Assembly: GCF_026460945.1 (NCBI RefSeq)
Contig: NZ_JAOVZV010000021.1
Span: forward strand, 62,001 to 126,000
From: Chryseobacterium luquanense
Lineage (GTDB): Bacteria > Bacteroidota > Bacteroidia > Flavobacteriales > Weeksellaceae
Direction of reading: 5' to 3'
DNA length: 64,000 nt
How positions within the stretch are numbered: the stretch's first letter is position 1; each line of letters begins with the position of its first letter. Under the pieces are notes generated by a model, which worked only from the letters and a program-made list of their open reading frames with translations, did no database searches and was not told where the DNA came from. Positions 1-8,947 of the stretch are shown here, in pieces. The translations under genes and the position numbers were made by a program.

Positions 1-1697
1 GTGCAGGCGTTAAAAGAGTATATGCTATAACCGGTGACAGTCTGAATCCGGTTAATGATGCTATCAGAAGAGATGGCTCGATTGAGTGGATTCATGTTAG
101 GCATGAAGAGACTGCAGCATACGCCGCATCTATGGATGCAGAACTTAATGGAATTGGTTGCTGTATGGGAAGCTCAGGACCGGGACATGTTCATTTGGTA
201 AATGGTCTTTATGATGCAAATCGATCAGGAAATCCTGTCATTGCAATTGCGAGCACTTGTGCAACAGATAAATTCGGAACGGAATATTTTCAGGAGACCA
301 ATCCTGAGCTATTGTTTAAAGACTGCAGCAAACAGATTTTTATGGCGAATACACCCAAACAGTTTTCCACCATGATTCAACGTACAATTCAGACAGCATT
401 GAATGAAAAAGGGGTTGCCGTCTTAGGTTTGCCCGGTGATGTTGCATCCGCAGATTTTGAAGATGTTACAACAGGGTATAAAAATTTTAAAACAAATCCG
501 ATATTCAGACCTTCAGAAAGTGAAATGTCACAGCTGATACAATTGTTGAATTCAGATAAAAAAATAGCTTTTTTTTGTGGACACGGTTGTAAAGATGCCG
601 TTAAAGAAGTGGAAGATTTAGCTGGCAAATTAAATGCTCCCATTGTTTATTCTTTCAGAGGTAAAATATTCTTTGATAGAGAAAATAGTCCTTATGCTGT
701 GGGAATGAACGGTCTACTAGGAAATAAATCAGGGTATGAGACCTGTAATGAGGCAGAAATCTTACTTCTTTTAGGAACAGATTTTCCGTATTCAGAATTT
801 TTACCTGCAGATAAGGTTATTATACAGATCGATGAAAAACCAGAAAGAATTGGGCGACGCGCTCATGTTGATTATGGTTTTGCCGGTGACATTAAGGATA
901 CTGTTCTGGCGCTTCTTCCTTACATCAAATCAAAATCAGATGATTCTTTTCTAAAAAAAATGAAGAAAATATATCTTGATGATGAAAAAAGATTTACTGA
1001 TTATGCTGAGAAAAAAGGGACATTATCAAAAATCAATCCTGAATATATTGCAACTCTTATAGACCATTATTCTTCAGAAAACGCTATATACACAGTAGAT
1101 ACTGGAATGACGGCTGTTTGGGCAGCAAGATTTATCCGGGCAAAAGGTAATCGTTATTTAACGGGTTCTTTTAATCATGGATCAATGGCGAACGCTTTGC
1201 CGATGGCAATAGGAGCTGCTGCTGCATGTCCAGATAGACAGATTATTGCGATGAGTGGTGATGGAGGATTATCCATGCTTTTAGGAGATTTGGCAGTAGT
1301 TATGCAATATCAATTTCCCATTAAGATTTTTGTTTTTAATAATCACTCGTTAGGAATGGTTAAACTTGAAATGGAAGTTGCTGGGTACGTAGACTGGCAG
1401 ACTGACATGATAAATCCACCTTTTGATAAAATTGCAGAATTAATGAATATAAAAGGTCTGGAACTCAAAGAACCAGAAAAAGCGGAATCAATAATTAGAG
1501 AAGCGTTTACACATGAAGGACCTGTCTTGGTCAATATCTATACTGATCCGGATACTTTGGCTATGCCACCACATATAACATTTGAACAAATGAAAGGATT
1601 TGCAACCTCTCTGGCAAAGAAAATTGGAATGGGAAAATTTGACGATGTGAAAAATTCAGTAAAAGCAGGAATCAATCAGATTGGTGAGGTTTTATAA
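1..1697 (+). CDS. poxB: Pyruvate oxidase / pyruvate dehydrogenase (quinone), 5' truncated
   Basis: A thiamin-diphosphate-dependent enzyme of the PoxB family that decarboxylates pyruvate to acetate and passes electrons through FAD to quinone at the inner membrane face. The frame is open from base 3, and the translation upstream of the first ATG (132) is typical PoxB N-terminus (GVKRVYAITGD, then the HEE segment with the conserved TPP-activating glutamate). The gene therefore starts before the window, and ATG 132 is not the real start. The central domain and the C-terminal TPP-binding segment (SGDGGLSM followed about 30 residues later by FNNHSLG, bases about 1253-1350) are intact. Family members are about 570-580 residues, so only about 10-15 residues are missing. 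Acetolactate synthase is the main alternative, but the N-terminal match favours PoxB. Confidence 0.9.
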   Translation, partial: AGVKRVYAITGDSLNPVNDAIRRDGSIEWIHVRHEETAAYAASMDAELNGIGCCMGSSGPGHVHLVNGLYDANRSGNPVIAIASTCATDKFGTEYFQETNPELLFKDCSKQIFMANTPKQFSTMIQRTIQTALNEKGVAVLGLPGDVASADFEDVTTGYKNFKTNPIFRPSESEMSQLIQLLNSDKKIAFFCGHGCKDAVKEVEDLAGKLNAPIVYSFRGKIFFDRENSPYAVGMNGLLGNKSGYETCNEAEILLLLGTDFPYSEFLPADKVIIQIDEKPERIGRRAHVDYGFAGDIKDTVLALLPYIKSKSDDSFLKKMKKIYLDDEKRFTDYAEKKGTLSKINPEYIATLIDHYSSENAIYTVDTGMTAVWAARFIRAKGNRYLTGSFNHGSMANALPMAIGAAAACPDRQIIAMSGDGGLSMLLGDLAVVMQYQFPIKIFVFNNHSLGMVKLEMEVAGYVDWQTDMINPPFDKIAELMNIKGLELKEPEKAESIIREAFTHEGPVLVNIYTDPDTLAMPPHITFEQMKGFATSLAKKIGMGKFDDVKNSVKAGINQIGEVL

Positions 1698-1793
1698 TGA
1701 ACATAGTTACTAAATCAAGTTGCTGCTTTTAAATTTAAGAGATTGAATTAAATGAAAATAATATATTTATCATTTAATTTATGCAATTACGCT

Positions 1794-1952
1794 ATGAAAG
1801 AACTTATCGAGAAAATTAATGCTGAATTTGACGCATTTTCAACGGAAGCGAATCAGCAATCTGAAAAAGGAAACAAAGCTGTCGGTACAAGAGCAAGAAA
1901 ATCAGCTTTAGAACTAAATAAATTTTTTAAGGATTTCGAAAAGTTTCTGTAG
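1794..1952 (+). CDS. Histone H1/Hc1-like small basic protein, C-terminus apparently frameshifted
   Basis: Small helical protein of the bacterial Hc1-like family common in Bacteroidota, presumed nucleoid-associated. The in-frame ATG at 1752 adds 14 hydrophobic residues foreign to the family; ATG 1794 gives the usual start MKELIEKINAEF. The core (EKGNKAVGTRARKSALEL) is conserved. As I recall the family, it ends in FKEFRKVSVEESKK. Here the frame ends early (FKDFEKFL), yet reading from base 1937 in the next frame gives RKVSVEQSKK and a stop at 1967-1969. A single missing base around 1934-1937 explains this. The full gene would then be 1794-1969, ending just before the hairpin at 1972. It could be a real mutation, a sequencing error or a tolerated variant. 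Confidence 0.8.
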   Translation: MKELIEKINAEFDAFSTEANQQSEKGNKAVGTRARKSALELNKFFKDFEKFL

Positions 1953-1971
1953 AACAATCAAAGAAATAATA

Positions 1972-2013
1972 GTCTCAAATCCCGGTCTGTTAAGCTGGGA
2001 TTTTATTTGAGAC
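1972..2013 (+). terminator. Imperfect inverted repeat, likely terminator of the histone-like gene
   Basis: The left arm GTCTCAAATCCC (1972-1983) matches the right arm GGGATTTTATTTGAGAC (1997-2013) with a small bulge. The core AAATCCC/GGGATTT stem is perfect. It begins three bases after the stop of the frame-corrected histone-like ORF. There is no long T-run, so termination strength is uncertain. Confidence 0.5.
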
Positions 2014-2078
2014 ACAGTATTATGAGTAGGAAGTAATTCCTCAATTACAGAATGATCAACGTCTTTAAATTAAAATCA

Positions 2079-3209
2079 ATGAAAAGCTTTAAAATAATAT
2101 TTACCGTTTTCACTATATGTTCCTCCCTGATTTATTCACAAAATTTTAAAACATCTATAACAGCAAAAGATGGGAAAGAATTCCCCAAAATAGATGCAGA
2201 AGGAAAAGCTGAGTTTAAAGTATATTTTCCAAAAGCTAATTCTGTACTTTTGGAAGGTGGTGATGGAATGCAAAACTTAAAATCAATGACGATTAAAGAT
2301 AAAGATGGTTTTTGGACTATCTCAACTTTACCTTTGGAGATAGGTTTTCATTACTACTGGTTCAATGTCGATGGAAAACGCACCAATGATCCGAATACGG
2401 AACTTTATTTCGGGTATGGTCAACCCACAAGCGGAATAGAGATTAATTCCGGTGAAGATTTCTTTTTTAAAAAGAATGTAAAGCACGGGAAAATTATTAA
2501 TGATAATTTAGAATCTAAAATTACCAAAGGAAAGCGAAGCTTCAAGGTCTATCTTCCACCAAGCTATGGAATCAAAAGATTCCCTGTCCTATATCTCTAC
2601 CACGGAACGGGCGAAGATATCACAGGCTGGGAAAAGCAAGGCTTTGTAAATAATATTCTTGACAATCTTTTTGCAGAGAAGAAAGCGGAAGAAATGATTG
2701 TGGTTCTGGATTATGGTGTAGCACTGAATCCTGAGGAAGAAAAGATGGCAGACAACTATCCAAGAACTGTACTTTCTACAAAAAATATAGACAAAATTCT
2801 TATTCAGGAACTTATTCCCTACATCGAAAAAAAGTATAAAACTGATGGCAATAAAGCTATTGCAGGACTTTCAAGGGGAAGTTATCAGGCGATGTTTATT
2901 GGTGCCAATCATCCGGAGTTATTTTCGGCAATTGGATCTTTCAGTCCTGTAATTTATGAAGGAACTGAGCTTCAGCCTTTCAAGGAGCTTCCCATTGATA
3001 ATTTGTTGAAGTCAAAACAAAAACCATTTTTATTTATCGGAATTGGCGAAAAAGAAGACAAGCGATTCATTGATTACAATTATATGTTGACCACTTATCT
3101 TGATCAAAACAAATATCCATACATTCAGTACAAATCATTGGGAACATATCATGAATGGCTCACTTGGAGACGCTGTCTATATGATTTTGCACAGAAGATC
3201 TTTAGGTAA
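2079..3209 (+). CDS. Secreted esterase, enterochelin-esterase/feruloyl-esterase-like alpha/beta hydrolase
   Basis: Predicted secreted hydrolase. ATG 2079 is preferred over 2052 because it starts directly at a signal peptide (MKSFKIIFTVFTICSSLIYSQ). Residues about 25-120 look like the immunoglobulin-like/CBM48-type domain that precedes the catalytic domain in Fes- and CE1-type esterases. The catalytic alpha/beta hydrolase domain follows, with the nucleophile elbow GLSRG (bases 2866-2880) and a C-terminal histidine in GTYHEWLTWR. Substrates in this family include feruloyl or acetyl groups on polysaccharides and siderophore esters; nothing here selects one. It stands alone between the histone-like gene and a convergent two-component pair. 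Confidence 0.8.
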   Translation: MKSFKIIFTVFTICSSLIYSQNFKTSITAKDGKEFPKIDAEGKAEFKVYFPKANSVLLEGGDGMQNLKSMTIKDKDGFWTISTLPLEIGFHYYWFNVDGKRTNDPNTELYFGYGQPTSGIEINSGEDFFFKKNVKHGKIINDNLESKITKGKRSFKVYLPPSYGIKRFPVLYLYHGTGEDITGWEKQGFVNNILDNLFAEKKAEEMIVVLDYGVALNPEEEKMADNYPRTVLSTKNIDKILIQELIPYIEKKYKTDGNKAIAGLSRGSYQAMFIGANHPELFSAIGSFSPVIYEGTELQPFKELPIDNLLKSKQKPFLFIGIGEKEDKRFIDYNYMLTTYLDQNKYPYIQYKSLGTYHEWLTWRRCLYDFAQKIFR

Positions 3210-3304
3210 ATAATCTGAAATAAAATCTCTTTGCAATGAAATTAATTTTTTATTATTTAAATAGAAGATAAGGGTTATACAATCAAATTGGATAAAAATT
3301 TAAT

Positions 3305-4036
3305 TTATTTTGATTGTATTATTTTTAATTTTTCATAAAACTGTTCGCGGTAACTAAGCCCTATAGGAATACTTTTTTTATTGGTAAGTATAATGATGTG
3401 CTGCTCTACATAATTAATTTTATTGAGGTTGATGAAAAATGATTTATGTACTCTACAAATGCTATTGAGGTACTTCACATTTTCTTCAAAAGAAGCCAAG
3501 GTTGCGTGAATCATGATCGTTTCAGTTTTAGTCTGTAAATTAATATAATTGCGCATTCCTTCGATATAGAGTAATTCTTCAGGTTTTATTTTGATTAAAC
3601 GTTTATCACTTTTCACGTAAAAACTATCATCTTCTTGTTCTGAAATCATTAAAGCCTGGATTTGCTGTTGTGGTCTTAAGAATTGGGTTGCTTTTTGGAT
3701 GCTTTTGGCAAAACGGTCTAGAGAGATTGGTTTAAGCAAATAATCGAGGGCATTCTGGTCAAAAGCATTCAGCGCATATTGATTGTAAGCCGTAGTGTAG
3801 ATAATTGCAGGAGGATTGTTGAACATGTTGACGAAATCTGTCCCACTGATTTCAGGCATTTTGATGTCCAGAAAAATCAAATCGATATTTTTATTTTTAT
3901 TGAGAAAAGTGATTAATTCAAATACGTTGCTGCAAACACCTTCCACCTGCAAAATATCAAATTTTGAAATGTGATGAATCAGAACATCCTGAGCCAGTTT
4001 TTCATCATCTACCACTAAACATTTTATTTTCATCAT
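3305..4036 (-). CDS. LytTR-family response regulator (AlgR/LytR type)
   Basis: Cytoplasmic transcription regulator. The N-terminal receiver domain has the acidic pair after LVVDD, phosphoacceptor Asp57 in LIFLDIKMPE, the Thr of YTTAYNQYAL and Lys of LLKPI. The C-terminal LytTR DNA-binding domain (about 140-243) contains the family's ELLYIEGMRNYINL and CRVHKSFFINLNKI segments. Its start lies 3 bases beyond the stop of the LytS-like kinase gene, so the two are one leftward operon with the kinase first. Target genes are not proven; the inverted repeat at 5164-5201 upstream of the kinase is the best candidate operator in view. Confidence 0.9.
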   Translation of the reverse strand: MMKIKCLVVDDEKLAQDVLIHHISKFDILQVEGVCSNVFELITFLNKNKNIDLIFLDIKMPEISGTDFVNMFNNPPAIIYTTAYNQYALNAFDQNALDYLLKPISLDRFAKSIQKATQFLRPQQQIQALMISEQEDDSFYVKSDKRLIKIKPEELLYIEGMRNYINLQTKTETIMIHATLASFEENVKYLNSICRVHKSFFINLNKINYVEQHIIILTNKKSIPIGLSYREQFYEKLKIIQSK

Positions 4037-4039
4037 TTT

Positions 4040-5080
4040 TTACAATTTAATTTCGAGGCTGATTTTAAATAATTCGCTGTTTTTTTCAATTTTAAACTGG
4101 TGTCTTAAAGGATAGATCAGCTGCAGACGTTTGCGAATGTTTTCAATACCAATTCCGCCAACTTCTTTCCTGGCCGATTCTTTAAAATTGTTTTCACAGG
4201 TAAATATAAGTCTATTATCGTTGCCAATTAAACTCGCATTGATGTAAGAATGTCCAATGGTAGAATCAGTTCCGTGCTTAAAAGCATTTTCTATGAGAGG
4301 CAATAAAAGCATAGGAGCAATCTTTACAGATTCGTTGATGGTGTCATGAAGGAATGTCATGCTTGCGCTTTCAGGCAATCTTAATCTTTCAATATCAATA
4401 TAAGTGTTTAAAATATGTATTTCTTGGGATATAGATATTTCTTTTTCCTGTGCTTCGTACAAAGAATAGCGCAAAATATCGGACAGTTTTAAAATGACAT
4501 TTGGTGTTTCATCTGATTTTTTAAGGGATAAAGAATACAGACTATTCAAAACATTAAAGAGAAAATGAGGGCTGATCTGAGATTTTAATAAGGTGAGTTC
4601 TGCAACAGTCTGTTGAGTTTGTATTTGTCTTTCTTTTTTGATTCTTAATAAAAAATGTTGAATTGCGTACCCGATAATCATGATCCCCATAACGATAATT
4701 ATGCCCGGGAAGGCATCAAAATAATATTGATATTTTTCTAAGATTTGGGGAGCAGAAGAGGCAGCTGCAATCGGTGTGAAATCAATTAATTCGTTAGTAG
4801 AAAACCTTTGATATAACCAATGTAGATATTCACCTAATATGAATGTAGCTATTGGAATGAGTGAAATTACAGAAACCAAATACAGGAGTAATTTTTTATT
4901 TTGCTGAAGTCTGGGAAGAAACCAAAAGTTATTGAGCCAGGCAGGAAAAAAAAGCATGATGTTGTAAAGTAAAATATAACTGATAGGTATATTCTTAACA
5001 TTATTACTTACAGCGGCTGAAAATAGAATGCCTATAAACAAGATGTTCAGCAGTATTCTCAAAAATGGGTAGCTTTTCAA
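4040..5080 (-). CDS. LytS/YehU-type sensor histidine kinase
   Basis: Membrane sensor kinase. Four hydrophobic segments span about residues 8-25, 33-55, 63-83 and 125-146. The His_kinase (PF06580-type) domain follows, with phosphoacceptor His172 in QISPHFLFNVLNSLYSL. A HATPase domain comes next (LLLPLIENAFKHG, then the glycine-rich GGIGIENIRKRL). It is cotranscribed with the LytTR regulator just downstream, its obvious partner. The sensed signal is unknown. The gene is divergent from the serine hydrolase at 5282, with 201 bases between them. Confidence 0.9.
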   Translation of the reverse strand: MKSYPFLRILLNILFIGILFSAAVSNNVKNIPISYILLYNIMLFFPAWLNNFWFLPRLQQNKKLLLYLVSVISLIPIATFILGEYLHWLYQRFSTNELIDFTPIAAASSAPQILEKYQYYFDAFPGIIIVMGIMIIGYAIQHFLLRIKKERQIQTQQTVAELTLLKSQISPHFLFNVLNSLYSLSLKKSDETPNVILKLSDILRYSLYEAQEKEISISQEIHILNTYIDIERLRLPESASMTFLHDTINESVKIAPMLLLPLIENAFKHGTDSTIGHSYINASLIGNDNRLIFTCENNFKESARKEVGGIGIENIRKRLQLIYPLRHQFKIEKNSELFKISLEIKL

Positions 5081-5163
5081 TGGTTAATGTATTTTATAGA
5101 ATGTAAAGTTAAATATTTTCATCAGCAGCATATCCTTTTTTACACCAACGTCTGCTATTCATT

Positions 5164-5201
5164 GACAAACAGTAAGAAAATTGAGACCCAAACTGTTTGT
5201 C
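5164..5201. promoter_or_regulatory. Perfect 10-bp inverted repeat in divergent promoter region, candidate LytTR operator
   Basis: GACAAACAGT at 5164-5173 and its exact complement ACTGTTTGTC at 5192-5201 are separated by 18 bases. The half-site CTGTTTGTC resembles the AlgR/LytTR half-site CCGTTCGTC. LytTR proteins usually bind direct repeats, so the inverted arrangement is a reservation. The repeat lies between the LytS kinase and the serine hydrolase and could control either. Confidence 0.4.
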
Positions 5202-5281
5202 CATATTATTATTATGTTGGTCAAAAAAATAAAAAATTGCAGTAGAGTTATTCTTTCATTTGTATTAATAAAAATTTAACC

Positions 5282-6640
5282 ATGAAAAGAATCTTTCTAT
5301 TATTGATCATCCATTTCTTTGGAATCGCTTCTGCGCAAAAACTTGACTACAAAAAATCGATTGACAGCCTGATGAATTATTTTCAGGAAAACAATGCTTT
5401 TTCAGGTGATATTTTAGTTCAAAAAAACGGAGAAACTGTTTACAAAGGAGAATTCAATAAATTTCAAAATGACACCGACAGATATAGAGTAGGTTCTATC
5501 ACCAAAATATTTACTTCTATCGTGATTTTTCAGCTCATCGAAGAAGGTAAACTGAAACTTGACAACAAGCTCAGCAAATTTTACCCATCAATTAAGTATG
5601 CTGATGAAATCACTATCGGAAATCTTTTGAGCCATACCAGCGGAATTTATGATTATCTGGAGTGGGAAGATTATTACAACCAAAAAAGCAGTACCTATAC
5701 CAAAGAAAATATACTGAAACTCATCGAGCAAGGTAAGCCGGAATCTAAACCCAATCAGGAAAGTTCCTACAGCAATTCCAATTATACAATATTGGGTTAC
5801 ATCATAGAAGATATAACCAAAAAGACTTATTCAGAAAATATAAAGTCTCGGATAACTGAGAAATTAGGACTTCAAAATACGTATTGTGAGACAGTAGAAA
5901 CCAAAAATTATAAGCGTAATAGTTCTTACCAATTTGATGGACAAAATTGGTCCAAAGAAAATGAAACAGACCCAAGTTTCACGCTTGCCGCAGGAGCAAT
6001 AGTTTCTACGACGGAGGATTTGTCAAAAATGATGTTTGCACTTTTTAGTGGTAATCTGGTTTCCAAAAATTCATTACAACAAATGAAAAATACAAGCTTG
6101 CAGACCGCCATTGGATACGGGTTGTTTAAAACACCTTTTTACAATAGAGACGGGTATGGTCATACGGGGAGAATTGATGAATTTAGGGCTGCTACTGTTT
6201 ATCTGACCGAAGATAATTTAAGCATAAGCATTCTCACCAATGGAACAAGTGTAAAACTAAATGATATCGTAATCGGATTGGCCTCAAAATATTATAATAC
6301 CCAATATAAAACACCAGATCTCAGTGTATATGAGGGTGCTAACATGCCGAAAACAGAAGTTTACACAGGCATATACAGTGCAAGATTAGCAGGAATTATC
6401 TCAGTTGGAAAATTCAAAATAACACAGGCAGGAAAAAATCATCTGTTTATTGCCATGTACCATGATGAGAAAAGCAACACAAAAAAAAGCAGGAAAGCAT
6501 TGTTGAAAAGAACAGGTGAAAACGAATTTTATTCTTTTGAAACTAGTGCAAAACTCCAATTTTCACTTAATAAAAAAGGATTTGCGACGGGTATCAAATT
6601 AATGCAAGGTAATAACTCGATTAACTGTAAGAAATTATAA
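5282..6640 (+). CDS. Secreted serine hydrolase, class C beta-lactamase / penicillin-binding-protein-like
   Basis: Exported hydrolase of the beta-lactamase/transpeptidase superfamily. A signal peptide (MKRIFLLLIIHFFGIASAQ) is followed by the serine hydrolase fold with all three motifs: SITK (Ser72, Lys75), the tyrosine motif YSN (163-165) and HTG (294-296) in place of KTG. The HTG form is common in class C-like esterases and DD-peptidases. A C-terminal extension of about 100 residues follows (from about 345), as in many Bacteroidota homologues. Substrate could be peptidoglycan peptides, D-amino-acid peptides or esters; true beta-lactamase activity cannot be inferred. It is divergent from the LytS/LytTR operon and may be its target. 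Confidence 0.85.
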   Translation: MKRIFLLLIIHFFGIASAQKLDYKKSIDSLMNYFQENNAFSGDILVQKNGETVYKGEFNKFQNDTDRYRVGSITKIFTSIVIFQLIEEGKLKLDNKLSKFYPSIKYADEITIGNLLSHTSGIYDYLEWEDYYNQKSSTYTKENILKLIEQGKPESKPNQESSYSNSNYTILGYIIEDITKKTYSENIKSRITEKLGLQNTYCETVETKNYKRNSSYQFDGQNWSKENETDPSFTLAAGAIVSTTEDLSKMMFALFSGNLVSKNSLQQMKNTSLQTAIGYGLFKTPFYNRDGYGHTGRIDEFRAATVYLTEDNLSISILTNGTSVKLNDIVIGLASKYYNTQYKTPDLSVYEGANMPKTEVYTGIYSARLAGIISVGKFKITQAGKNHLFIAMYHDEKSNTKKSRKALLKRTGENEFYSFETSAKLQFSLNKKGFATGIKLMQGNNSINCKKL

Positions 6641-6922
6641 TAATTCAGAAATCTAAAAATATTGCATTTGTGATTGGTAGCGTAAATAAGATTGCTGAGG
6701 TTCACACAAGGATTATTAATTGTTACTCTGGCATTTTTGCCTATTTGACATAGATCTCAGTTCAATAATTTGTTGAATTTTTTTAAATATTTAAAGTGTA
6801 TGTATTTAATTTTTAACTTCTTTTAATTCTTCTTTATTTTTTCGCAAAGTCTCTTTGAAACATTACGATTTTTTTTAATGGAATCACTTATCAAAATGAT
6901 ATAAAAATATTTTTATTGGTCA
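6641..6922. other. AT-rich intergenic stretch without gene
   Basis: This is most of the 334-base gap between the serine hydrolase and the sigma-54 regulator. It contains only a small palindrome (GGCATTTTTGCC, 6730-6741) that could be a weak hairpin, and many short T/A runs. No ORF, tRNA or clear terminator was seen. Confidence 0.5.
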
Positions 6923-6956
6923 TTGAAACAAGATATCAATATAAAACATAATTTTG
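6923..6956 (+). promoter_or_regulatory. Candidate vegetative promoter of the Kdp-locus regulator
   Basis: TTG at 6923-6925, then 23 bases, then TAATTTTG at 6949-6956, fits the Flavobacterium-type consensus TTG-N17-23-TANNTTTG. Transcription would start near 6960, leaving about 15 bases before the TTG start codon at 6975. Confidence 0.45.
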
Positions 6957-6974
6957 TTCTTCTAAATTACAGTA

Positions 6975-8327
6975 TTGAACACCATTTTAATCATCGACGA
7001 CGAGGCAAAAATAAGATCGCTTCTCTCAAGAATCATTGTCCTGGAAGGTTTTGAAGTTTTCGAAGCAAGCAATCTGAAGAGCGGCTTAAAGAAACTCGAA
7101 ACCTCAGAAATCGATATCGTTATCTGCGATGTCAAACTACCCGACGGAAACGGAGTAGAGTTTTCAAAAATTATAAAAGATAAATTTCCTACCGTAGAAA
7201 TTATTCTCTTAACAGCTTTTGGAAACATTCCTGACGGCGTTCTGGCGATTAAAAATGGTGCGTTTGATTACATTACAAAAGGTGACGACAATACCCGCAT
7301 TCTTCCTCTTATTTATAAGGCTTCGGAAAAAGTTGCATTGAACAAGCGCGTTCTGCATCTCGAAAAGCAACTCAACAGAAAACAATCTTTCGACAGCATC
7401 ATCGGGAAATCATCATCAATCACTACCGTTGTAGATTCTGCAAGAAAAGTCGCAAATACCGATGCTACTGTTCTTTTGACTGGTGAAACTGGTACCGGTA
7501 AAGAGGTTTTTGCACAGGCAATTCACCATGCAAGCAACAGAAATAAAAATAATTTCATTGCCATCAATTGCTCAGCATTCGGAAAAGATTTGTTGGAAAA
7601 TGAATTGTTTGGTCACAAAGCCGGTGCGTTTACCGGAGCATTGAAGGATAGCAAAGGTATTTTTGAAGAAGCTAACCTGGGAACAGTCTTTCTGGATGAA
7701 ATCGGTGAGATGCCTTTAGATTTGCAGGCAAAATTGTTGCGTGTTTTAGAATCAGGTGAATTTCTGAAAGTGGGAGACAATAAACCTCTTAAAACGGATG
7801 TTAGAATCATCGCTGCCACCAACAGAGATCTGGAAACTGAAATTGAAAAAGGAAATTTCCGTGAGGACTTATATTATAGAATCAATATTTTTCAGATTAA
7901 ACTTCCTTCTTTAAGAGAAAGGGTAGCTGATATTGAGTTATTGGTTCAGTTTTTCCTAAAAAGTTTTTCGCTTAAAACGGGTAAAAATATATCTTCTATC
8001 TCACCGGATTATTTAAAAGCATTAAAAAATCATTCCTGGAAAGGCAACATCCGTGAGCTTCGAAATGTAATTGAGCGAAGTATTATTTTGACAGATTCAT
8101 CTGAATTAGAAATAGATAGTCTTCCTTTAGATATTTCGGTTTATAATAATGAGCTAGATTCTTCTCAGACAAAAATAATGTCCGCTTTTTCTATGGCGAG
8201 TGCCGAGAAAATGCAGATCCAGAAAGTTCTTAATCATACCAAAGGCAATAAAGCTGAAGCTGCCCGTTTACTTGAAATCGGCATTGCGACATTATACAGA
8301 AAGGTGGAAGAATATAAAATTTCATAA
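6975..8327 (+). CDS. Sigma-54-dependent response regulator (NtrC type) of the Kdp locus
   Basis: Transcription activator with three domains: receiver (1-120, Asp52 in VICDVKLPDG), AAA+ sigma-54 interaction domain (about 140-375, Walker A GETGTGKE at 170-177, intact GAFTGA loop at 217-222, Walker B VFLDEIGEM) and a C-terminal Fis-type helix-turn-helix (about 410-450). The start is TTG: it gives MNTILIIDDE, the standard start of a receiver domain, and there is no ATG nearby. The gene precedes the kdp genes and is followed by a strong terminator. In place of the OmpR-type KdpE of E. coli, this NtrC-type protein is the likely partner of the kinase at 16692. That pairing is inferred from position. 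Confidence 0.9.
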   Translation: MNTILIIDDEAKIRSLLSRIIVLEGFEVFEASNLKSGLKKLETSEIDIVICDVKLPDGNGVEFSKIIKDKFPTVEIILLTAFGNIPDGVLAIKNGAFDYITKGDDNTRILPLIYKASEKVALNKRVLHLEKQLNRKQSFDSIIGKSSSITTVVDSARKVANTDATVLLTGETGTGKEVFAQAIHHASNRNKNNFIAINCSAFGKDLLENELFGHKAGAFTGALKDSKGIFEEANLGTVFLDEIGEMPLDLQAKLLRVLESGEFLKVGDNKPLKTDVRIIAATNRDLETEIEKGNFREDLYYRINIFQIKLPSLRERVADIELLVQFFLKSFSLKTGKNISSISPDYLKALKNHSWKGNIRELRNVIERSIILTDSSELEIDSLPLDISVYNNELDSSQTKIMSAFSMASAEKMQIQKVLNHTKGNKAEAARLLEIGIATLYRKVEEYKIS

Positions 8328-8350
8328 AAATATTTCCATTCTGATAACGA

Positions 8351-8380
8351 CCCTATCATTTTGATAGGGTTTTTTGTGTT
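8351..8380 (+). terminator. Strong rho-independent terminator after the Kdp-locus regulator
   Basis: A perfect 8-bp stem CCCTATCA (8351-8358) / TGATAGGG (8362-8369) with a 3-base loop is followed directly by TTTTTTGTGTT. It separates the regulator transcript from the kdp genes. Confidence 0.85.
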
Positions 8381-8486
8381 TTGAGATGTTTTGAATTTGG
8401 TTTAACTAATTGTTTTTCAATTTGTTGTGCGTTTTTATTGTTCAAGGGAATAAATCTTGGCATTAAAGATTCAAAACAAATTAAAA

Positions 8487-8846
8487 ATGAATCATACAGA
8501 TGCTGTAAGAGAAATCGTAAAAATCATCCCTGAATCTCAGGAAGATTTTAAAGAGTCTTACAAAACAAAAACTCCATTTATGGTGATCAGTATTTTCACC
8601 AAACAAATTAAGAGACTGATTAAAAATCATGATCAGAAAATTCTGATCAAGTCGATTACCAAGATGAATCAGCTCTACAACAAAGGCGATCAAGCATTAA
8701 AGAACGCCATCGAAAACATTTTCATATATTCTTTAGACAGTCTTACGTTTTGTTGTGAACCTTCATACAAAGATTTGATTTTTTCTAAAATGTCACCAAG
8801 TCTTCAAAATAATTATTTACGCCAAGTCTATAAATCAGGAATTTAA
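8487..8846 (+). CDS. Uncharacterised small helical protein A of the Kdp locus
   Basis: 119 residues from ATG 8487; an in-frame TTG at 8457 would add ten lysine-rich residues. It has no signal peptide, no membrane segment and no motif I can name, and looks mostly helical and basic. The segment KMNQLYNKGDQALKNAIENIFIYSLDSL aligns without gaps to RMYWIYKNGNSYIRYIIENLFIRSFSSL in the protein at 9185, so the two are paralogues. It sits between the regulator's terminator and the KdpF/KdpA genes and is probably the first gene of the kdp transcript. A cytoplasmic accessory or regulatory role in potassium uptake is a guess from position only. Confidence 0.7.
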   Translation: MNHTDAVREIVKIIPESQEDFKESYKTKTPFMVISIFTKQIKRLIKNHDQKILIKSITKMNQLYNKGDQALKNAIENIFIYSLDSLTFCCEPSYKDLIFSKMSPSLQNNYLRQVYKSGI

Positions 8847-8947
8847 AAAATTTTAAAAAAATGAAATCGCCATGATTTGGAAATACAAATTGTATTGAAG
8901 ATTCAGCGATTGCATGTGACCTTTAAAAAACAATAAAAAATCTACAT

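Noticed and set aside
8396..8897. Two TTTGG-N9-TTGT motifs (near 8398 and 8875) that look like sigma-54 promoters for kdp
   Set aside because: The spacing is one base longer than the strict TGG-N8-TTGC rule, and the TTTGG part is common in AT-rich DNA. No usable promoter claim can be made, though kdp is expected to be sigma-54 dependent.
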